This document shows, in pieces, positions 17,725-25,488 of a stretch of 57,039 bases of DNA (positions are counted from its first letter, which is position 1; the number at the start of each line of letters is the position of its first letter). The translations under genes were made by a program, and so were the position numbers. Source of the stretch: Opitutaceae bacterium. Lineage in GTDB: Bacteria > Verrucomicrobiota > Verrucomicrobiia > Opitutales > Opitutaceae. The notes under the pieces are model-generated. The model was not told the DNA's origin. It saw nothing but the letters and a program-made list of their open reading frames with translations, and did no database searches. Where the stretch lies: NCBI GenBank assembly GCA_014376585.1, contig JACMRG010000041.1, positions 1-57,039 of the forward strand. The letters are read 5' to 3'.

Positions 17725-18765
17725 TCACGGCGCCGGCTTGGGCACGAAGACGTAGTTGTAAACGGTGGCACCTTCGAGGCTGGCGACGCCGCGCCACGAG
17801 CGACCGAAGTCGTCGGAGGTGAGCATGGCTTCGCGGTAGAGGCTCACGAAGAGCCTGCCATTACCGGGATCGATGCCGACGCGGAAAGCGGTGTGGTCCG
17901 CCGGCAACCCGACATTGCGTTCCACCCAAGTCTGGCCGCCGTCCTCCGTCGTGAACACGCCGTAAACCCAACTCGAGATCGCCGCACGGCGCGCGTCGGT
18001 GGGATCGAACGCGATATTGTAGATCGCCTCGGCGGTGGGGATCGCGGCCACTTTTCGCCACGTCGCGCCACCGTCGCGGGAAACCTGCAGGCCCTCGGCC
18101 TGCGTCGTCGCATACCAGAGCTTCGGATCGTGCGGGGATTGCTGGATGTCGGTCACCGTCTGGCTGGCCGGAAAGACGCGGCACCAGGATTTGGCGCCGT
18201 TTTCCGTGAGGTAGATGCCCGCTTCACAACCGGCGAACACGCGACCGGCCTTCGTGCGGTCCACGCGGATCGTCTGCGTGTATTTGCCGCGCTCGGGCAG
18301 GCCTTTTTCCTGACGCACCCACGTCGCGCCCCGATCCGTGGTGACGGCGACGCCGTCGGGCAGCGCGAGGTAAACGTGGTCGGGCAGATTGGGATCGATA
18401 CAGACATCTTTCGCCTCGGTCATGTCCCAACTGTTGCCGATACCCCACGTGACGCCGCCGTCCGTCGATTGCAGCACACCGTTGATGCAGACGGCGTAGC
18501 ACCGCCGGCGATCGCGGGGGTCAAACGCGATGTTCAGCACGAAGGGGAAATTGACGCCAAAGTGCTGAAAGGCGCCTTCCGCATCACGGCGATAGACCCC
18601 GCTGTTGGTCACTAGCTTTGAACCGATGACGTAGTTTTTGCTGATCGTGGCGCAGAGATATATGTCATGCGCGGGCGCGGTGGCGTCTGCGGCTTGAAGC
18701 GAAGCGAAGCCGGTCAACAGGGTGCCGAGCGCACAGGACAACAGCAGAGATTTTATTTTCATCAT
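17725..18765 (-). CDS. Secreted Asp-box (BNR/VPS10-like) beta-propeller, copy A
   Basis: A 346-residue protein (ATG at 18765, with a second ATG directly after it) carrying a Sec signal (about 1-25) and Asp-boxes STDGGVTW, TTDRGATW, SRDGGATW, TEDGGQTW and SDDFGRSW. It shares NYVIGSK, TEAKDV-IDP, PDHVYLALPDG and QQSPHDP with copy B. It is the first gene of the seven-gene minus-strand operon, with only 67 bp to the divergent exported RidA gene. That short region should hold both promoters. Its function is probably binding to the polymer attacked by the toroid partner; this is inference. Confidence 0.88.
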   Translation of the reverse strand: MMKIKSLLLSCALGTLLTGFASLQAADATAPAHDIYLCATISKNYVIGSKLVTNSGVYRRDAEGAFQHFGVNFPFVLNIAFDPRDRRRCYAVCINGVLQSTDGGVTWGIGNSWDMTEAKDVCIDPNLPDHVYLALPDGVAVTTDRGATWVRQEKGLPERGKYTQTIRVDRTKAGRVFAGCEAGIYLTENGAKSWCRVFPASQTVTDIQQSPHDPKLWYATTQAEGLQVSRDGGATWRKVAAIPTAEAIYNIAFDPTDARRAAISSWVYGVFTTEDGGQTWVERNVGLPADHTAFRVGIDPGNGRLFVSLYREAMLTSDDFGRSWRGVASLEGATVYNYVFVPKPAP

Positions 18766-18832
18766 GACCTTAAAAATTGAGTTCCGGGGTTGCGGTGCGT
18801 TGCCGGTTGCTCCGGCTTAGGCCGAAACCCTG

Positions 18833-19366
18833 ATGAAAAACTCCCTGCGTCTGCTCCTGACCGCCCTTTGCGCTTTCATCTCCGCCCGTGCGGCGGAGCT
18901 CGCCTCGCCCGAGCAGAAACTCGCGGCGCTGGGCCTCACGCTGCCGGCGGTGCCGGCCGCGGTCGCGAACTACGTGCCCGCCGTGCGCACGGGCAACCTC
19001 GTGTTTCTCGCCGGGCAAATCGCGCGCGGCGCCGATGGAAAATTTATCGCCGGCAAGGTCGGCCGCGAACTCACGGAGGCCCGGGGCGCGGACGCCGCGC
19101 GCACCTGCGCGTTGCAACTGATCGCGGCGCTGAAGGCCGAGGTCGGCGACCTCGCGAAAGTGAAGCGTATCGTGAAGGTGACCGGCTTCGTGAATTGCAC
19201 CGACGACTTCACCACGCAGCCCAGGGTCATCAACGGCGCGTCGGATTTGTTCGTCGCGGTCTTCGGCGAGAAGGGCCGGCACGCACGCGTGGCGCTTGGC
19301 ACCTCGGCGCTGCCCATGGGCGCACCGGTGGAAATCGATCTGATCGCAGAGATCGAGGCCCCCTGA
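18833..19366 (+). CDS. Exported RidA/YjgF/YER057c-family protein
   Basis: A 177-residue protein made of a Sec signal (1-20) and a RidA domain: VFLAGQIARGADGKFIAGKVG, then AARTCALQLIAALKAEVGDLAKVKRIVKVTG split by short loops, and the ligand Arg in ARVALGTSALPMGAPVEID. RidA deaminates reactive imines and enamines formed by PLP enzymes; homologues are normally cytoplasmic. This belongs to the larger two-motif subgroup with longer N-terminal helices. It is divergent from the propeller/toroid operon and convergent with a gene for an exported PLP aminotransferase, which makes a shared periplasmic imine chemistry worth considering. Confidence 0.88.
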   Translation: MKNSLRLLLTALCAFISARAAELASPEQKLAALGLTLPAVPAAVANYVPAVRTGNLVFLAGQIARGADGKFIAGKVGRELTEARGADAARTCALQLIAALKAEVGDLAKVKRIVKVTGFVNCTDDFTTQPRVINGASDLFVAVFGEKGRHARVALGTSALPMGAPVEIDLIAEIEAP

Positions 19367-19383
19367 GCTGGAACCTTGCCGTT

Positions 19384-19441
19384 GTGGGAGGGAGCCTGCT
19401 CGTGGGCTCCGGCCTGAAGTCGCCCGCAAGCAGGCTCCTAC
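19384..19441. repeat. REP-like inverted repeat (GTAGGAGCCTGC type)
   Basis: The right arm (19422-19441) reads GTAGGAGCCTGCTTGCGGGC on the minus strand. The left arm (19384-19407) carries GGGAGCCTGCTCGTGGGC on the plus strand. The pair forms a hairpin between the convergent RidA and aminotransferase genes. The outer GTAGGAGC is shared with the hairpin at 47949-48029. The size (about 20 bp arms), the intergenic position and the variable stem fit REP elements. Confidence 0.7.
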
Positions 19442-19507
19442 GGAGGTCGCTTGGACCGCCTCGAGGGAGCAGCGAGCGGGAGGGCAAAAGCGCGACATGG
19501 CGGATTT

Positions 19508-20800
19508 TCAGAGGTCGCGAACCGAGGCTTTGACGCCGGCGATGACGCGCTCGCACTCGGCGCGGGAGTTGAAGACGTGGGTCGAGATGCGGACCGCGTT
19601 GAGCTTCTGCTCCGTCACAGGCCGACAGCGCAGGTGATGCTCCTTCACGAGATAACTGAAGAGCGTCGAGGCATCGGCGCGAGGGTGGCGGATCGTCGTG
19701 ATCGAACCACGAAGCTCGTCGTGGCGCGGCGTGAGCATCGTGATGCCGTCGATCTTCGCGAGCTCGGTGAGCAGCAGCGTGGCCAGCTCGCGGCCGTGCG
19801 CGGCGATGCGCTCGATGCCGATGCGCTCTTGAAAATGCACGGCCTCGGCGAGACCCGCGATGATGCCGGCGTTGCGCGTGCCGTATTCGTGGCGCGCGGC
19901 GCCATCGACGTATTTGAGTTCACCAGGCAGGAACGGAAGCTCGCCGGAGTGCGCGCCGATCTCGGTGGTGGCGACGGACTCCAGCTTGTCGTGCCGCAGG
20001 TAAAAGAGGCCCGACTCATGCGGCCCGCCGAGCCATTTGTGACCGCTGACCGCGTAGGAATCGCAACCGATGGCATGCAGATTCACCGGAATCATCCCGA
20101 CGGACTGGGCGCCATCGATGTGGAACCAGATGCCGCGCGAAGTCGCGAATTCCGCGATGGCGCGCACGGGCATCACGAGACCGTTGGTGCAAGTGATGTG
20201 GCTGACCTGAATGAGCTTCGTGCGCGGGGTGACGAGCTCGCGGATGCGCGCGAGATTGGCCTCGGGGCCGGCGTTATCGGGTTCGAAAAGTTTCACCTTC
20301 ACGCCGCGCAGTTTCGCCTGGTTGAACCACGGGAAGGAGCCGCCGGGATGCGCGTGGGATTCAAAGATAACCTCGTCGCCCTCGCGCAGCGTGAGACCGG
20401 CGGCGATGATGGAATTGGCCTCGGTGGCGTTGCGCGTGAAACAGATTTCCGAGGGCTTCGCACCAAGGTAGCGCGCGAGCGCCTCGCGGGCCGGCTCGAT
20501 CAACCCAAAGCCGGTTTCGGAATGCTCCTGCAGTTTGAGCATTGTCGAAAACACTTTGTCCAACACCGGCTGCGACGTCGGCCCGAGACCGCCGACGTTC
20601 AGGTAAACCGGATCGTCGAGGAGCGGAAACTGCGCGCGGACGGCGCGCCAATACGCGTCGGCGGACTTTGCGTCGAACGCCGGCAGCACGGGTGCGGCGG
20701 CGGGCGCGGGGCGGGCGGCGCGGGAAACGGTGCCCAGCGCGAGTGCGCCAGCGGCACCCACGCCCAGGTTCTGGAGAAAAGTGCGGCGATCAAGGTTCAT
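19508..20800 (-). CDS. Tat-exported class V aminotransferase (isopenicillin-N epimerase-like)
   Basis: A 430-residue PLP enzyme starting MNLDRRTFLQNLGVGAAGALALG, a twin-arginine signal. The fold-type-I core has TRNATEANS (phosphate-binding region), HIDGAQSVG with the Asp that holds the pyridine nitrogen, and the Schiff-base Lys in SGHKWLGGP. It resembles isopenicillin-N epimerase/cysteine-desulfurase-like enzymes. Its ATG overlaps the stop of the PmoA-like gene (ATGA at 20797-20800), placing it third in an operon with the GH78-like glycosidase. Export of a folded PLP enzyme via Tat is unusual; the substrate is unknown. Confidence 0.9.
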   Translation of the reverse strand: MNLDRRTFLQNLGVGAAGALALGTVSRAARPAPAAAPVLPAFDAKSADAYWRAVRAQFPLLDDPVYLNVGGLGPTSQPVLDKVFSTMLKLQEHSETGFGLIEPAREALARYLGAKPSEICFTRNATEANSIIAAGLTLREGDEVIFESHAHPGGSFPWFNQAKLRGVKVKLFEPDNAGPEANLARIRELVTPRTKLIQVSHITCTNGLVMPVRAIAEFATSRGIWFHIDGAQSVGMIPVNLHAIGCDSYAVSGHKWLGGPHESGLFYLRHDKLESVATTEIGAHSGELPFLPGELKYVDGAARHEYGTRNAGIIAGLAEAVHFQERIGIERIAAHGRELATLLLTELAKIDGITMLTPRHDELRGSITTIRHPRADASTLFSYLVKEHHLRCRPVTEQKLNAVRISTHVFNSRAECERVIAGVKASVRDL

Positions 20801-21669
20801 GGAATGGATCGGAAGGTGAGCGTGTGATCGGCCACGAGTTCCGCCCCGGGCGACAGCTCCAGTTCATGGCCGAACTGCACGGGAAGCGCAGCCAACGGAT
20901 AGCTACGACGCACGAACCACGGCAACGGACCGGGATTGTTTTCGAATTTGATCGTCACTCGGCGGAGCGAGCCGTCGAGCTGACCATGCCACTCCATCCA
21001 ACGCGCCGAGGCCGCGTGCACGGCGGCGACACCTTCGAGGCCGCCCTCGGCGGTGATTTTGATCGTGGGATCGAGGTGATCGTCGAGTAATTCGCGGGCG
21101 CCGCGAAATTGCAGACCGTTATAATGCGAGCCGGCGAGCCCGGCGTAGGAATGCGGATTGCCCAATGAGAGCCTGCGACCGCTGACGTTGACGAGCCGAC
21201 TGAGCCAACGCAGCGACCACGCGGGCGCGGCCGGATCGGCGGCGAGCGTAATGACGAGCGTGCGCTCCTCGTGGAAAAGAATCTCGTCGAGCCGCTGCCA
21301 CGCGAGCGTATGGGCGAGCGTGGCGGTCGTGCCGGCCGCATCCACGGCGAGCGTCGTCCACGCGAGGTGACGCTGCGTGCCGTGGTTATCGAGCGGCTGG
21401 TAGCCCACGCCGGGCAGGCAGGTCGGACCGCCCCAAAAATTGGCGCCGGAGACGTGGTTCAACGTAAAGCTGAGCGCATGGTGCCACGGGTGGTCGTTGG
21501 GGCGGAAGTTGGTGAGCGTGTCACCGGCGAGCGTGTTGACCGGGTGCGCGTAAGGCCGCGGCGACTCGTTCGCCGGCGTCGTCGGGACGTAAACATAGCG
21601 CATCAGCAGCGCGTCACCCGCATAGACGGTGACGGCGGAGCCGGTGGTATGTTCGAGACGCAGCGACAT
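20797..21669 (-). CDS. PmoA-family (DUF6807-like) protein
   Basis: A 290-residue protein with the family hallmark PRPYAHPVNTLAGDTLTNFRP followed by NDHPWHHALSF (about residues 37-68), then SLGNPHSYAG and YNGLQFRG. Despite the name (from methane oxygenase nomenclature), the family is a beta-sandwich related to galactose-mutarotase-like folds. It is common in sugar catabolic loci of Planctomycetes and Verrucomicrobia, often near Gfo/Idh oxidoreductases. No signal peptide. It shares one base with the GH78 stop (TGATG at 21667-21671) and overlaps the aminotransferase start, so the three genes form one operon. Confidence 0.88.
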   Translation of the reverse strand: MSLRLEHTTGSAVTVYAGDALLMRYVYVPTTPANESPRPYAHPVNTLAGDTLTNFRPNDHPWHHALSFTLNHVSGANFWGGPTCLPGVGYQPLDNHGTQRHLAWTTLAVDAAGTTATLAHTLAWQRLDEILFHEERTLVITLAADPAAPAWSLRWLSRLVNVSGRRLSLGNPHSYAGLAGSHYNGLQFRGARELLDDHLDPTIKITAEGGLEGVAAVHAASARWMEWHGQLDGSLRRVTIKFENNPGPLPWFVRRSYPLAALPVQFGHELELSPGAELVADHTLTFRSIP

Positions 21670-24143
21670 CAGATAGCGGAGGCGAGCAGGAAGGTTTCAT
21701 TGAATTTACCGCCGTTGAAACGCCGCGTCGTCGCGGGCACGCCCGGAACTACGACGGTCACGTCGAGGCCGGCGGGCGCGTTGACCACCAGAGCGAAGCC
21801 GCCGTCGGCCACGCGCCACGAAACCTCGATGGGGCCGTGCGGGGTGCATACGCTGCCGGCGGCGTGGGTGAGTCCGCAGCGGTGGGGTGCAACGGTGACG
21901 CGCGCGAAACCGGGCGCCGTCGGCGTGACGCCGAGGATGCGGTTGAGAAATTCCAGCGCGGGATGCGCGGACCACGCGTGGCAGAGCGACCGCCAGTAAG
22001 AATTTTCTTCGACGAAGGTGGCGAGGCCGTAATCAAGCGACTCATACCACGGGCCGAGATGCTGCGGCATCTCATCGTAGCGACCGCTCTTCGCCAACGC
22101 GCTGAAGCCGGTGTGCCACCAGAAAAACGAGCCCGGCGCCAGTTTTTCGTCGTTCGGAAACCGCTTCATGATGGCGGTGCGCTCACGCTCGCCGGCCACG
22201 CCTGCGACGATGGCCCAAGCGTTGCCGTATTGGGAAACTTCGGGGCCTCCGGAACGATCAAAGTAGAGGCCCTCGGACTCACTCCACGTGAGCGCGTGCA
22301 ACACGGGACGGAGGTGCGCGGCTTCGTTCTCCAGCGCGCTGATCTCGTTCGTGTGGCGCGGATCGTTGAGCTGGCGGAGCAGTTCGGCGAGGTCGGCGAG
22401 GCCCTGGATGTATTGCGCGCTGAGGATCGTCGTCGGGCCACCGTCGGCACCGGGCACCACGCCGCGCGGCCACCAGGGGCACCAGTCGGTGATGTTCCAG
22501 AAGGGGAGCTTCGAAGGCAGGCCGCTCGCGTCGGTGTGACGGCGATACCAGTCGAGGACCGCGCGCACGCCGGGCAGCAGGTCGCGCACGGTCGCCGCGT
22601 CGCCGGAGCACATGAAGTAGTCGCGGATATTGGTGATCCAGTGCAGCGACCACGTGGGGATGATCTGCACGAGGCGCGAAGGATAACGGCTTTGCGTGAG
22701 GCCGTCGGAAAGCCGCGACCAGTCGAAGTGATAGAGCGCCTGCCGGCTGAGCCGGTAATCTCCCGTCGCCAGCATCGCGATCTTGGAGGTGATCATCGTG
22801 TCGCCCGCATACTGCATCTGCTCGTAATGCGGGCAGTCTTCAAAGGTCTCGTGCGAGCAGAGCTGCATCGTTTGCAGGCTCGCGGTCCACACCCGGTCGA
22901 GCCGCGCGTCGGACGAGGCAAACGTCGCTGCGATCTGATACGGGTAAGCCGTGTAACGCTGCGTAAATGCGTGCAGCGTGAGCGGCGTCGCGCCGACCTT
23001 GATGCGCAGGCCGACGTAACGGTAGGCGCGCCAGTGCAGCGGTTCGAATTTCTCCGGCTTCGTCACGGTGCCCGTGCCCGCGGGCTCCCAGATATCGCAC
23101 CAACCGGTGATTTTGCCGCGACGATCAAAGGTCCAACTCGTGTTCTCGTCGGCGAAATGCGACGCGAGATTGGCGAGCGATTGTTTTTTGCCGAGCAACG
23201 TCGCCCCGGGCGTGTCCCACGGCAGCCGCAGCGCCTCGGCGTAGATCAGACGCAGCGTTGTGCCCGCGCCGCCCGACACCGCGAGTTGCGGGAATGCGGA
23301 CGTCAGCGTCGCATGATCGAGAATCACTTCGATCTCCGTGCCCGCCGGCAGCGTGACTGCCCGCCCGCTCTCGATCAGATTCAGCCAGCCCTCGGGCGCG
23401 TCCCGCCCACCGGGCACAAACACATCCGTGAACCGATCAATCCGCTCTTCTTCGAGCATCGGAATCATGCGCGGCACGAGGCCGTAGGGGCTCGTCGGGT
23501 CGCGGCGGTTCTCCAACAACTCGGCCTTGAACAACCCATGCGCCTCGGACCATGCCGCGTCATTGAACTCAGGCAGATTCCAGCCGGCCGGGATGAGGCC
23601 TGATACCCGGTGTTCGAAATAGCCGAGATAACCCTCAAACGTTGTGTTCTCGTTCTGAAAACGATGCGCCGTGTCCACCGCCACGCGCCAATTTTTGTCC
23701 GTGCGGAGTTCCGTCACCGCGGCACCGGCCTTGTCGCGCAACGCACCTTCGAGCACAAAGCCGCCGGTGTAGGTCATCACAGAACAGGGCGCACCGAGAA
23801 GCGCCGGCCAGTGAGCGACGCGCGACATGTCGAGCACGGGCGCCGCGAGAACGTTGCGGCCGGCGCGCAGGTGCGGCGCGAGATCGAACGTCTCATAGAA
23901 GTGGTGGTTTACGTCGCCCTTGGCCGGACCGCGCCCGATCAGGTGGCCGTTGCAAAAAAAGAGATAACGGCTGTCGCCCGAAACATGAACCGTCAGCGCA
24001 GAAGCCGCCGGATCGGCGACGTCGAACGTCCGCCGAAACATCCGCACCTGATAATGCGACGGCGACGAGGCCGAAGGCGAAGGAGCGGCGTGCGAGCCTT
24101 CGGGTGACCAAATCCAAACAGCGGAATCCACAAACGGTTTCAT
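21669..24143 (-). CDS. GH78-like glycosidase (alpha-L-rhamnosidase-type six-hairpin enzyme)
   Basis: An 824-residue protein with beta-sandwich modules in the N-terminal half (residues about 30-430; SGDSRYLFFCNGHLIGRGPA is the typical rhamnosidase N-terminal jelly-roll) and a six-hairpin (alpha/alpha)6 barrel from about 430 to 750. The barrel contains FEDCPHYEQMQYAGDT, equivalent to the GH78 catalytic-acid loop (DCPxRxExxxWxGD), and NAWAIVAG. A C-terminal beta domain follows. No signal peptide is evident, so action may be cytoplasmic on imported oligosaccharides. It diverges from the isomerase-like gene across a 296-bp region with repeated TTTCAGA sites. Rhamnose specificity is inferred from the family; some members act on other sugars. 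Confidence 0.85.
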   Translation of the reverse strand: MKPFVDSAVWIWSPEGSHAAPSPSASSPSHYQVRMFRRTFDVADPAASALTVHVSGDSRYLFFCNGHLIGRGPAKGDVNHHFYETFDLAPHLRAGRNVLAAPVLDMSRVAHWPALLGAPCSVMTYTGGFVLEGALRDKAGAAVTELRTDKNWRVAVDTAHRFQNENTTFEGYLGYFEHRVSGLIPAGWNLPEFNDAAWSEAHGLFKAELLENRRDPTSPYGLVPRMIPMLEEERIDRFTDVFVPGGRDAPEGWLNLIESGRAVTLPAGTEIEVILDHATLTSAFPQLAVSGGAGTTLRLIYAEALRLPWDTPGATLLGKKQSLANLASHFADENTSWTFDRRGKITGWCDIWEPAGTGTVTKPEKFEPLHWRAYRYVGLRIKVGATPLTLHAFTQRYTAYPYQIAATFASSDARLDRVWTASLQTMQLCSHETFEDCPHYEQMQYAGDTMITSKIAMLATGDYRLSRQALYHFDWSRLSDGLTQSRYPSRLVQIIPTWSLHWITNIRDYFMCSGDAATVRDLLPGVRAVLDWYRRHTDASGLPSKLPFWNITDWCPWWPRGVVPGADGGPTTILSAQYIQGLADLAELLRQLNDPRHTNEISALENEAAHLRPVLHALTWSESEGLYFDRSGGPEVSQYGNAWAIVAGVAGERERTAIMKRFPNDEKLAPGSFFWWHTGFSALAKSGRYDEMPQHLGPWYESLDYGLATFVEENSYWRSLCHAWSAHPALEFLNRILGVTPTAPGFARVTVAPHRCGLTHAAGSVCTPHGPIEVSWRVADGGFALVVNAPAGLDVTVVVPGVPATTRRFNGGKFNETFLLASAI

Positions 24144-24380
24144 GAAAGAAAGAAATTGAGCGCGCTACTCAGCAAACCCCGCGGCCTAGGTTGGAGAGGC
24201 TTCGTGGGAAGTCCCATTCCGCAATTTTCCGGAAATTTGCCCCTTCACCCCAAACAAGAGTCGTCCATTTGCGCACAAATCTCCCAAAAGCACCCGCCGC
24301 ATGCGCAGTTTCGCCTAAATTGTAGAGACGAAGGGGCGCAGGGGTGGCCGGCGAGGAGCTCATGCGTGGTGCCATGGTGA

Positions 24381-24438
24381 TTTCAGAATCTTCTAGTCAA
24401 TTTTCAGATTTCAATCAGTATTTTCCGTGAAATTTCAG
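24381..24438. promoter_or_regulatory. Cluster of TTTCAGA half-sites, candidate LacI-family operators
   Basis: TTTCAGA occurs at 24381-24387, 24402-24408 and 24433-24439. The last is part of the perfect palindrome TGAAATTTCA (24428-24437), which ends 2 bp before the ATG at 24440. The spacings of 21 and 31 bp are close to two and three helical turns, placing the sites on one DNA face. The same half-sites occur before the LacI gene at 25489. The rest of 24144-24380 between the divergent genes shows nothing recognisable. Confidence 0.55.
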
Positions 24439-24439
24439 A

Positions 24440-25309
24440 ATGAAGCTTTCGCCCTCCCAACCCGCCCCGCGTCTTATTCAGTGCGCCTCGCCTTGGTCGA
24501 TGCACGACTGGCCTTCCCAGGCCCGCGAATGGTCGCTCGACCAGAAACTCAACGCCATTCAGGCCGCTGGTTTCGACGGCGTTTGCGCCTACATTTCTCC
24601 CGAACTGAAGGCGGGCGCTGATCGCCGCGGACTCGTGCTATTGAGCGGTTTCGACTGCGGCGATCTCGCCGTGGCGAAGTCGCGCCTTGAGGCCCAGCGC
24701 GCTCTCGGCGCGCACTTCATTAACATCCAGTTGCTCAACCACGATACGCCACCCATCAAGGCCGCGAGGATGGCTGTAAAGCTCATCCGGCTTTCTCGCT
24801 CGCTCGGGCTGGGCTTGCACATCGAAACCCACCGCGATACCGCGACGGAAACCCCTGAGAAATTCACCGAAATCGCGCGCCTCTACAAAAAAGCCACGCG
24901 TCAAAACATGCCGGTCACGTGGGATCATTCACATTTCGCCGTCTCCAAGCACATAATGCCCAAAGACTACTCCGCGCGACTGCTCGTCTGGCCCGAGTCG
25001 ATCCAGCACTCTCAAATATTTCACCTGCGTCCATTTAACAGCCAACACTGCCAAGTCCCGGTCACCAATGGGCGCGGTCGATCCACCCCGGAATTCCGTG
25101 ATTATCTGACGTTTGTCGAAGACCTTTTCACGCTCTGGCTGCGCGGCCCCCGCCCCGGCAACACCCTCTGGACCTGCCCGGAATTGGGCTGCACTCACGG
25201 CTACCACGTGAGCACAAATCCGCATCCCTGGCCCGACGCCATGGCCGCCCGCACCGCCTTCGCCGGCGCTTGGAGACGCGCCCTCAAACGCGCGGCCCGC
25301 CCCGCCTGA
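24440..25309 (+). CDS. Sugar-phosphate isomerase/epimerase-like TIM-barrel protein
   Basis: A 289-residue protein resembling the xylose-isomerase-like/AP-endonuclease-2 barrel: ALGAHFINIQLLNHD, GLGLHIETHRDTATE (about 126-140, with the metal-binding Glu and His), VTWDHSHFAVS, and a late Glu/His strand. Such proteins interconvert ketoses and aldoses or act on inositol-like compounds. The substrate is unknown. No signal peptide. It is first in a plus-strand series with LacI and the TonB receptor, opposite the GH78 operon. The ATG at 24440 directly abuts a TTTCAGA site and has no ribosome-binding sequence. Confidence 0.8.
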   Translation: MKLSPSQPAPRLIQCASPWSMHDWPSQAREWSLDQKLNAIQAAGFDGVCAYISPELKAGADRRGLVLLSGFDCGDLAVAKSRLEAQRALGAHFINIQLLNHDTPPIKAARMAVKLIRLSRSLGLGLHIETHRDTATETPEKFTEIARLYKKATRQNMPVTWDHSHFAVSKHIMPKDYSARLLVWPESIQHSQIFHLRPFNSQHCQVPVTNGRGRSTPEFRDYLTFVEDLFTLWLRGPRPGNTLWTCPELGCTHGYHVSTNPHPWPDAMAARTAFAGAWRRALKRAARPA

Positions 25310-25443
25310 TTTCCCGGCGGCCGAAGGTCCCATTTTGCCCGCCCCACTCGCGTCCCTACCCGCAGGCACAGATCGGCTCCCGCGCCATCCTGATCCGATC
25401 GGTTCATCTCCATTCGCCAAAAACAAAAACCCTTGACCGCCAC

Positions 25444-25478
25444 CTGAGTTTTCAGCGTATTCTTTCTGAAACTTTCAG
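25444..25478. promoter_or_regulatory. Candidate LacI autoregulatory operators
   Basis: CTGAAACTTTCAG at 25466-25478 is a perfect palindrome around a central C, ending 10 bp before the LacI ATG. CTGAGTTTTCAG at 25444-25455 is a second, slightly shorter site. Both use the TTTCAG half-site seen three times before the isomerase gene. Position and symmetry fit repression of the regulator's own transcription. Confidence 0.6.
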
Positions 25479-25488
25479 GTTACTTCGC

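Noticed and set aside
14760-18765. Asp-box proteins as sialidases
   Set aside because: Only Asp-boxes are visible; no FRIP motif or conserved Arg triad was seen, so the sialidase label is not supported.
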